Below are positions 57,757 through 64,000 of a stretch of 64,000 nt of DNA, one piece after another. How positions within the stretch are numbered: position 1 is the first letter of the stretch; the number at the start of each line of letters is the position of its first letter. The position numbers and the translations under genes are program-made. The DNA comes from Streptomyces sp. SirexAA-E. GTDB taxonomy: Bacteria > Actinomycetota > Actinomycetes > Streptomycetales > Streptomycetaceae. Below the pieces are notes generated by a model, which saw only the letters and a program-made list of their open reading frames with translations, made no database searches and was not told where the DNA came from. The DNA is taken from NCBI RefSeq assembly GCF_000177195.2, contig NC_015953.1, positions 6,076,001 through 6,140,000 of the forward strand, given 5' to 3'.

Positions 57757-58652
57757 CCGATCTGCTGGCGAAAGCGCACACGGCCGGAGCACGGACGGAA
57801 CAGGGGCGCCGGGCCGGACCGGACGCCACCAATAAGACCCGGCCCGACGGCTCGGCCCCGGTCGCCCGGGGCACCCGGCGGCGGCTCGGCCCCGGCAGGG
57901 CACTGCCCTTCGGACGGCTGATCGGCCCCGTGCTGCTCGTCGCCGTGTGGTGGGCCGCGTCCGCCTCCGGTCATCTCGACCCCCGCATCCTGTCCTCGCC
58001 CGGCACCGTGCTCTCCACCGCGGCCGACCTGCTCTCCACCGGGCGCCTCCAGGACAACGTCCTGATCTCCCTCCAGCGCGCCGGGCTCGGCCTGTTCTTC
58101 GGGGTGACGGCCGGGGTGGTCCTGGCCGTCGCCGCCGGGCTGAGCCGCAGTGGGGAGTACCTCCTGGACGGTCCGCTCCAGATCAAGCGGGCGATCCCGT
58201 CCCTGGCCATGCTCCCGCTGCTGATCCTCTGGCTCGGCATAGGCGAGCAGATGAAGGTCACCGTGATCGCGCTCGGCGTCGCGGTGAACATGTACATCAA
58301 CACGTACGCCTCGCTGACCGGCATCGACAGCAGGTACGTGGAGCTCGCCGAAGGGCTCGACCTGGGCCGCGCGCAGTTCATCCGCAAGGTCGTCGTCCCC
58401 GGTTCGCTGCCCGGCTTCTTCGTCGGCCTGCGCCTCGGTGTCACCTCGTCCTGGCTCGGCCTCATCGTGGTCGAGCAGATCAACGCCACCAGTGGCATCG
58501 GCTACATGATGTTCCAGGCCCAGCAGTACGCCCAGTCCGACGTGATCATCGTGGGGCTGGTGGCCTACGGGATCTTCGGCTTCGCCTCCGACGCGGCGGT
58601 ACGGGCCATCGAGAGGAAGGTCCTGTCATGGCGACGCACACTGGCCGGCTGA
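57753..58652 (+). CDS. ABC transporter permease, SsuC-like
   Basis: This 299-residue membrane subunit overlaps the receptor gene by four bases (ATGA). A 45-residue hydrophilic N-terminus is followed by about six helices. The coupling loop with the EAA-type motif is YVELAEGLDLGRAQFIRKVVVPGSLPGFFVGLRLG, and INATSGIGYMMFQAQQYAQSD is the usual SsuC/TauC region. It forms the import channel with the ATPase that follows. Confidence 0.93.
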   Translation: MTDLLAKAHTAGARTEQGRRAGPDATNKTRPDGSAPVARGTRRRLGPGRALPFGRLIGPVLLVAVWWAASASGHLDPRILSSPGTVLSTAADLLSTGRLQDNVLISLQRAGLGLFFGVTAGVVLAVAAGLSRSGEYLLDGPLQIKRAIPSLAMLPLLILWLGIGEQMKVTVIALGVAVNMYINTYASLTGIDSRYVELAEGLDLGRAQFIRKVVVPGSLPGFFVGLRLGVTSSWLGLIVVEQINATSGIGYMMFQAQQYAQSDVIIVGLVAYGIFGFASDAAVRAIERKVLSWRRTLAG

Positions 58653-59374
58653 CCGATGCCCGCCCCGCGATCCGCACCGTCGGGCTGGTACGGAGGTTCG
58701 GCGACCGGGACGTCCTGAAGAAGCTCGACCTGACCGTGGCCCAAGGGGAGTTCACCGCGCTGCTCGGCCGCAGCGGGTCCGGCAAGTCCACCCTGCTGCG
58801 GGCCGTCGCCCGCCTGGACCACACGGTCGAAGGGTCCGGCGAGCTCTCCGTACCCGACCGGGTCTCGCTCTCCTTCCAGGACTCCCGGCTGCTGCCGTGG
58901 CTGCGGGTGCTCGACAACGTCGTGCTCGGACTGCGCGGCCCCGGAGCCCGTGAGCGGGGCCTGACCGCACTGGCCGAGGTCGGACTGGAGGGCCGTGACC
59001 GCTCCTGGCCCCACGAGCTGTCCGGCGGTGAGCAGCAGCGCGCCGCCCTGGCCCGCGCCCTCGTACGCGACCCCGAACTCCTGCTGGCCGACGAGCCGTT
59101 CGGCGCACTGGACGCGCTGACCCGGCTCAAGATGCACGGCCTGCTCCGCGAGCTCTACGAACGCCACCGCCCCGCGGTCCTGCTCGTCACCCACGACGTC
59201 GACGAGGCCGTGGAACTGGCCGACCGGGTGCTCGTCCTGGAGGACGGCCTCATCTCCGTGGACCTGAGGATCGATCTGCCCTCCCCGCGCTCCCGCCGCG
59301 AACCGCGCTTCCAGGAGTACCGCGACACCCTGCTCGCCGCCCTCGGCGTGGCACAGCCCCGGCTCTCGCACTGA
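58628..59374 (+). CDS. ABC transporter ATPase, SsuB-like
   Basis: This 248-residue ATPase starts at ATG 58628, nine bases after GGAAGG, and overlaps the permease gene by 25 bases. Walker A is GRSGSGKST, the Q-loop SFQDSRLLPWLRVLDNV is typical of sulfonate/nitrate ATPases, the signature is LSGGEQQR, and Walker B is LLLADEPFGALDALTR. It powers the importer with the two preceding proteins. Confidence 0.93.
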   Translation: MATHTGRLTDARPAIRTVGLVRRFGDRDVLKKLDLTVAQGEFTALLGRSGSGKSTLLRAVARLDHTVEGSGELSVPDRVSLSFQDSRLLPWLRVLDNVVLGLRGPGARERGLTALAEVGLEGRDRSWPHELSGGEQQRAALARALVRDPELLLADEPFGALDALTRLKMHGLLRELYERHRPAVLLVTHDVDEAVELADRVLVLEDGLISVDLRIDLPSPRSRREPRFQEYRDTLLAALGVAQPRLSH

Positions 59375-59405
59375 TCTTCCGAGCTCTTCCGAGGAGAAGA
59401 CACCC

Positions 59406-60785
59406 ATGCCCCGCAAGCAGCTCCACCTGAACGCCTTCCTGATGTCCACCGGTCACCACGAGGCCTCCTGGAGGCTTCCCGAGAGCGACGCCGGGGCCGA
59501 CTCGGACCTGGAGCACTACAAGAACCTGGCCCGCATCGCCGAACGCGGCCGTCTCGACTCCCTCTTCCTCGCCGACAGCCCGGTCCTGATGGGCGACCCC
59601 GGCCGGCGCCCCGCCGCCAAGCTGGAACCCACCGTGCTGCTCACCGCGCTGGCCGGCGCCACCGAGCGCATCGGCCTGATCGGCACCGCGTCCACCAGCT
59701 ACAACGAGCCCTACAACCTGGCCCGCCGGTTCGCCTCGCTGGACCACGTCTCCGGCGGCCGGGCCGGCTGGAACATCGTCACCACCGCGGGCGCCGACGC
59801 GGCCCGCAACTTCGGCCTCGACGACACCCCGCTGCACCACGACCGCTACCGGCGCGCCGCCGAGTTCCTCGAGGTGTCCACGAAGCTCTGGGACAGCTGG
59901 GCGGACGACGCGGTCGTGGCCGACAAGGAGGCGGGGGTCCACGCACGGGCCGACCGGGTGCGTGCCATCGGCCATACCGGGGAGTTCTTCCGGGTGGACG
60001 GGCCGCTGAACGTCCAACGGTCGCCGCAGGGGTACCCGTTGTTGGTGCAGGCCGGATCCAGCGAGGACGGCAAGGACTTCGCGGCCCGTTACGCGGAGGC
60101 GGTGTTCACCGCGCAGCAGACCCTGGAGGAGGCCGTCGCCTTCCACAAGGACGTCAAGCAGCGAGCCGAGGCGCTGGGCCGCGACCCCGAAGGCATCAAG
60201 ATCCTGCCCGGCATCGTCCCGGTCATCGGCGACACCGAGGCCGAGGCGCTGGCCCTGGACGCCGAACTGGACCGGCTCATCGTCCCCGAGTACGCCAAGC
60301 GCCAGCTGGCCCGGACACTCAAGCGCGACCCCTCCGAGCTGCACCTGGACCAGGAACTCCCCGACGACCTGCCCGACGAGGACGAGATCGAGGGGGCCAA
60401 GAGCCGCTACACCCTGATCGTCGAGCTCGCCAGGCGCGAGAAGCTGACCGTACGTCAGCTCATCGGGCGGCTCGGCGGCGGGCGCGGTCACCGCACCTTC
60501 GCGGGCACCGCCGAGCAGGTCGCCGACACCATCGAGCACTGGTACGACAGCGGCGCGGCCGACGGCTTCAACATCATGCCCGCCGTGCTCCCCTCCGGAC
60601 TGGAGGTCTTCGTGGACCGGGTCGTGCCGATCCTCCAGGCCCGAGGGCTCTTCCGGACCGAGTACACCGGCACCACCCTGCGTGAGCACTACGGACTGCC
60701 GCGCCCCGCCAACCGGCTGTTCGACACCGTCGGCACCGGCGAGGGGCACCTCGGCATCGGCCTCGCCCCGGCGGAGGCCCGGTGA
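59406..60785 (+). CDS. FMN-dependent monooxygenase, NtaA/SnaA/DszA family
   Basis: This luciferase-like oxygenase (459 residues) uses reduced FMN from the flavin reductase of the operon. The family opening KQLHLNAFLMSTGHHEASWRLPES, the HVSGGRAGWNIVTTAGADAARNFG segment and PLLVQAGSSEDGKDFAARYAEAVF are characteristic. Members cleave C-S or C-N bonds in sulfonates, sulfones, dibenzothiophene or nitrilotriacetate. With an SsuABC-type importer it most likely frees sulfite from an organosulfur compound. GAGGAGAAGA precedes ATG 59406, and the end overlaps the next gene (GTGA). Confidence 0.93.
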   Translation: MPRKQLHLNAFLMSTGHHEASWRLPESDAGADSDLEHYKNLARIAERGRLDSLFLADSPVLMGDPGRRPAAKLEPTVLLTALAGATERIGLIGTASTSYNEPYNLARRFASLDHVSGGRAGWNIVTTAGADAARNFGLDDTPLHHDRYRRAAEFLEVSTKLWDSWADDAVVADKEAGVHARADRVRAIGHTGEFFRVDGPLNVQRSPQGYPLLVQAGSSEDGKDFAARYAEAVFTAQQTLEEAVAFHKDVKQRAEALGRDPEGIKILPGIVPVIGDTEAEALALDAELDRLIVPEYAKRQLARTLKRDPSELHLDQELPDDLPDEDEIEGAKSRYTLIVELARREKLTVRQLIGRLGGGRGHRTFAGTAEQVADTIEHWYDSGAADGFNIMPAVLPSGLEVFVDRVVPILQARGLFRTEYTGTTLREHYGLPRPANRLFDTVGTGEGHLGIGLAPAEAR

Positions 60786-63700
60786 CCGGCTGTTCCGGCA
60801 CCGGGAGCGGCGAGCCGGGCGGACCGGCCGCCGCGCCCCCGCCGCCCGGCTGGGCGCGGCGACTGCTCGGGTACTGCCTGCGCCACCGTACCGATCTGCT
60901 GTGCGCGTTCGGAGCCGCCCTGGTCGCCGCCGTCGCCACCGCCACCCTGCCCCTCGTCCTCCGTCACGTCGTGGACGGGGTGGCGGAGGGGTCCGCAGGA
61001 CCGCTCCTGCCCTGGATCGCCCTCCTCGCCGGTCTCGGAGCCGTCCGCTTCGGGGCGAGCTTCACCCGCCGCTACCGCTCCGGCCGGCTCTCCCTCGGCG
61101 TGCAGTACGACCTCCGTAACGACGCGTTCGCGGCCCTGCTGCGGCTCGGCGGCGCCCAGCAGGACGATCTGCGCACCGGACAGGTGGTCAGCCGGTCCAT
61201 CTCCGACATCACCCTGATACAGACCCTGCTGCAGTTCCTGCCCAACCTCACGGGCAACGCCCTGATGTTCCTCGTCTCGCTGGTCTTCATGGCGGTGCTC
61301 TCACCGCTGCTGACCGTGGTCGCCCTGGTCGTCGGACCGCTGCTCTACCTCATCGCGCTACGCAGCCGCCGCGACCTCTTCCCCGCCAACTGGCACGCCC
61401 AGCAGGAGGCCGCCGAGGTGGCCTCGGCCGTGGAGGCGACCGTCACCGGGGTCCGCGTGGTGAAGGGCTTCGGCCAGGAGACCCGTGAGCTCAGCGGCAT
61501 CGAGGACCGGGCCCGCACCCTGTTCGCCTCCCGGCTGCGGGCCGTCCGCTTCACCAGCCGCTACAACCCGGCGCTCCAGGCCGTGCCCGCCCTCGGCCAG
61601 GTCGCCGTCCTCGCCCTCGGCGGCTGGATGGCGCTGCACGGGCGGATCTCGCTGGGCACCTTCCTCGCCTTCACCACCTATCTGGGCTCCTTCGTCACCC
61701 CCGTACGGCAGGTGGCGACCCTGCTCACCGTCTGGCAGCAGGCACGCGCGGGCGCCGAACGCGTCCTGGAGGTCATCGACGAGGCGCCGTTGATCACCGA
61801 CGCCCCCGGAGCCCGCGATCTCCCCGATCACCCGCCCGCCCTCTCCTGGCAGGACGTCACCTTCGGCTACGGGGACGGCGAACCGCTCCTGGACGGCTTC
61901 AGCCTGGACGTGGCACCGGGCGAGACCGTCGCCCTCGTCGGTCCGGCCGGATCCGGCAAGTCCACCGCCGCGGCCCTGCTGCCCCGCTTCTACGACGTAC
62001 CGTCAGGATCCGTACGGGTCGGCGGCACCGACGTACGCGCGCTGACCACTGCCTCCCTGCGCTCCCGCATCGGTTTCGTCTTCGAGGAGAGCCTGCTGCT
62101 CTCCGACACCGTGCGCGCCAACATCGCGTACGGCGTCCCGGACGCCACCGACGAGCAGATCCGCCGGGCCGCCCGTACCGCCCGCGCCGACGAGTTCATC
62201 GAACGGCTTCCCCTCGGCTACGACACCGTGGTGGGCGAGCAGGGGCTCACCCTCTCCGGAGGGCAGCGCCAGCGCCTCGCCCTGGCCCGCGCCCTGGTGG
62301 GCGACCCGGCCGTCCTCGTCCTGGACGACGCCACCTCGGCCATCGACGCCCGGGTCGAGGCGGAGATCCACGCCGCGCTGCACGACACCACCCGCCGCCG
62401 CACCACCCTGGTCGTCGCGCACCGCAGATCCACGCTGGAGCTCGCCGACCGGATCGCCGTACTGGACGGGGGACGGGTCGCCGACACCGGCACCCTGGAC
62501 GAACTCCGTTCCCGCTCCCCCCTGTTCCGGACCCTGCTCTCGGCCGCCGACGGTCCGCAGGACAGGGTGGAGCCGCCCGCGGCGGCGCCGGCCGGCGGGG
62601 TCACCGCCCATCTGTGGAAGCGCGCCGAGAACGCCGACACCGAGACCGAGGAGGGCACCGCCGTGCGCGCCGCCCAGTCCCTCGCCGAGGCGGCGGCCAC
62701 CTCCGGCCCGGGCCGGGGCGGGCCCGGCGGCGGGGTGCTCGGCTCCGCCCCGGCGAGCGCCGAACTGATGGCGGGCCTCGCCCGGATGCCCCTGCCCGCG
62801 GCGGACCCGGAGGTCTCCACCGGGCAGGCGGTCGCCGCCGACCCGGACTTCCACCTCGGCAGCCTGCTGCGGCCGTTGCGGCTGCCCCTGCTGGCGGGCC
62901 TGCTGCTGGTCGCCCTGGACGCCGGTGCGCAGATCGCGGTCCCCGTCCTCGTACGGCACGGAGTGGACCACGGTGTGGCCCGGCAGGCGGGCGGGGTGCT
63001 GTTCGCCGCAGCCGCGGCGGCCGCCGTCGTGGTCGCCGTGAACTGGCTGATCGGCGTCGCCCAGGTGCGGACGACCGGACGCACCGGCGAACGGCTCCTC
63101 TACACCCTGCGGGTGAAGACCTTCGCGCAGCTCCAGCGCCTGGGGCTCGACTACTACGAGCGGGAACCCGCCGGCCGGATCATGACCCGCATGACCACCG
63201 ATGTGGACGCCCTGTCCAACTTCCTGCAGACCGGGCTGATCACCGCGGTGGTGAGCCTGCTGACCGTCCTCGGCGTCCTCGTCGCGCTCCTCCTCATCGA
63301 CGCGCACCTGGCCGTCGTCCTGTTCGTGGCACTGCCGGTGCTGATCGGCGCGACCGCCCTGTTCCGGCACCATTCCGTCCCCGCCTACCGGGAGGCCCGG
63401 GAGCGCGTCAGCGCCGTCAACGCCTGCCTCCAGGAGAACGTCACCGCCATCCGCGTCACCCAGGCGTTCCGCCGGGAGGAGCGCAACGCCCGCGACTTCG
63501 CCGAGCTCGCCTGGTCCTTCCGCACCTCACGGCTGCGCGCCCAGCGCTACATGGGCACCTTCTTCCCGTTCGTGGAATTCCTCGGCACCCTGTCCGGAGC
63601 CGCGGTGCTCGTCGTCGGCGCGGGCCAGGTCCGGGCGGGCGAGCTGAGCGCGGGCACCCTCATCGCCTTCCTCCTCTACGTCGAACTGTTCTTCTCACCG

Positions 63701-64000
63701 ATCCAGCAGCTCTCCCAGGTGTTCGACGGCTACCAGCAGGCCGTCATCGGCCTCGGGCGGCTCCGCTCGCTGATGCGGACCCCGGCCGGCACCCCGCCCG
63801 CCGACGATCCCCGTCCCGTCGGCGCACTGCGCGGAGAGGTCGAGTTCGACGAGGTCTCCTTCGGCTACGCGGGCGGCGGCGGACAGGAGGTGCTGCACGG
63901 TCTGTCGCTGCGCGTCGCCCCCGGCGAGACCGTCGCCCTGGTCGGTGCCACCGGGGCGGGCAAGTCGACCGTCGTCAAGCTCCTGGCCCGGTTCCACGAC
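60782..64000 (+). CDS. Fused tandem ABC exporter (two TMD-NBD halves), truncated by window end
   Basis: The frame runs open from GTG 60782 to the end of the window (1073 codons). It holds two ABC exporter halves in one chain: TMD1 (about 35-330), NBD1 with Walker A GPAGSGKST at 387-395 and signature LSGGQRQR, an Ala/Gly-rich linker, TMD2 (about 700-970) and NBD2 with Walker A GATGAGKST from 1055. In NBD1 the Walker B reads VLVLDDATS, so Asp replaces the catalytic Glu. This is the degenerate site of heterodimeric exporters such as TM287/288. The start overlaps the monooxygenase stop, implying coupled translation. The cargo is unknown. Confidence 0.9.
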   Translation, partial: MTGCSGTGSGEPGGPAAAPPPPGWARRLLGYCLRHRTDLLCAFGAALVAAVATATLPLVLRHVVDGVAEGSAGPLLPWIALLAGLGAVRFGASFTRRYRSGRLSLGVQYDLRNDAFAALLRLGGAQQDDLRTGQVVSRSISDITLIQTLLQFLPNLTGNALMFLVSLVFMAVLSPLLTVVALVVGPLLYLIALRSRRDLFPANWHAQQEAAEVASAVEATVTGVRVVKGFGQETRELSGIEDRARTLFASRLRAVRFTSRYNPALQAVPALGQVAVLALGGWMALHGRISLGTFLAFTTYLGSFVTPVRQVATLLTVWQQARAGAERVLEVIDEAPLITDAPGARDLPDHPPALSWQDVTFGYGDGEPLLDGFSLDVAPGETVALVGPAGSGKSTAAALLPRFYDVPSGSVRVGGTDVRALTTASLRSRIGFVFEESLLLSDTVRANIAYGVPDATDEQIRRAARTARADEFIERLPLGYDTVVGEQGLTLSGGQRQRLALARALVGDPAVLVLDDATSAIDARVEAEIHAALHDTTRRRTTLVVAHRRSTLELADRIAVLDGGRVADTGTLDELRSRSPLFRTLLSAADGPQDRVEPPAAAPAGGVTAHLWKRAENADTETEEGTAVRAAQSLAEAAATSGPGRGGPGGGVLGSAPASAELMAGLARMPLPAADPEVSTGQAVAADPDFHLGSLLRPLRLPLLAGLLLVALDAGAQIAVPVLVRHGVDHGVARQAGGVLFAAAAAAAVVVAVNWLIGVAQVRTTGRTGERLLYTLRVKTFAQLQRLGLDYYEREPAGRIMTRMTTDVDALSNFLQTGLITAVVSLLTVLGVLVALLLIDAHLAVVLFVALPVLIGATALFRHHSVPAYREARERVSAVNACLQENVTAIRVTQAFRREERNARDFAELAWSFRTSRLRAQRYMGTFFPFVEFLGTLSGAAVLVVGAGQVRAGELSAGTLIAFLLYVELFFSPIQQLSQVFDGYQQAVIGLGRLRSLMRTPAGTPPADDPRPVGALRGEVEFDEVSFGYAGGGGQEVLHGLSLRVAPGETVALVGATGAGKSTVVKLLARFHD

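Noticed and set aside
1..64000. CRISPR arrays, insertion sequences, tRNA or rRNA genes, prophage
   Set aside because: No regularly spaced repeats, transposase or integrase motifs, tRNA-like folds or phage structural genes were found while reading both strands.

Overview
The window looks like a chromosomal segment of a Streptomyces-type actinomycete. It is GC-rich with strongly biased third positions, it uses GTG and TTG starts often, and it carries chaplin and rodlin genes, which build the hydrophobic aerial sheath of streptomycetes. No tRNA, rRNA, transposase, integrase or CRISPR array was seen. All assignments come from reading the sequence and its translations; no database search was possible.

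Layout. (1) 1-6745: a GntR-type regulator start (partial, minus strand) diverges from a five-gene peptide/nickel-type ABC importer operon that ends in a dihydrodipicolinate-synthase/NAL-family aldolase. One importer gene fuses permease and ATPase, and a 25-bp palindrome sits on the predicted transcription start. (2) 6810-10740: a sheath-protein cluster with one long sortase-anchored chaplin, one short chaplin, three rodlins and an unrecognised small secreted protein that shares the chaplin-type signal peptide and promoter. (3) 10858-16284: a DUF5949-like protein, RsgA GTPase with an unusual leader, an Ada/AlkA alkylation-repair fusion, an F420/PPOX-type protein, a DUF456 membrane protein and a LuxR-type regulator. 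(4) 16600-29722: a proline-rich degenerate PP2C protein, pyruvate oxidase, a barstar-like inhibitor next to a secreted RNase Sa-like nuclease, an RsbW-like ATPase, a DUF2637 protein, FabV, an iron-boxed FhuF-type reductase, a second GntR regulator, a TPR-like protein and a PucR regulator.

(5) 30041-36749: purine catabolism, with three xanthine dehydrogenase subunits, a purine permease and XdhC, divergent from the PucR-type regulator. (6) 36845-45307: a large secreted subtilisin and a compact ureABCFGD operon with overlapping genes. Xanthine dehydrogenase and urease are the early and late steps of nitrogen recovery from purines, although the middle steps are not in this window. (7) 45385-53984: a zinc-knuckle-like miniprotein, an ABM-fold protein under a palindromic operator, a secreted cell-wall amidase, a nitroreductase, an ACP/ketosynthase/hydrolase trio and a secreted nuclease.

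(8) 54259-64000: a sulfur-scavenging locus. A ROK regulator is followed by flavin reductase, lipoprotein, permease, ATPase and a flavin monooxygenase, then a one-chain heterodimer-like ABC exporter cut by the window end. Both the ROK gene and the reductase operon are preceded by short reading frames whose start codons lie 6-7 bases after a predicted -10 box. That makes them leaderless. One carries the HVDL...SA.C signature of streptomycete leader peptides and the other is cysteine-rich. This doubled leader-peptide arrangement is the most interesting signal in the window.
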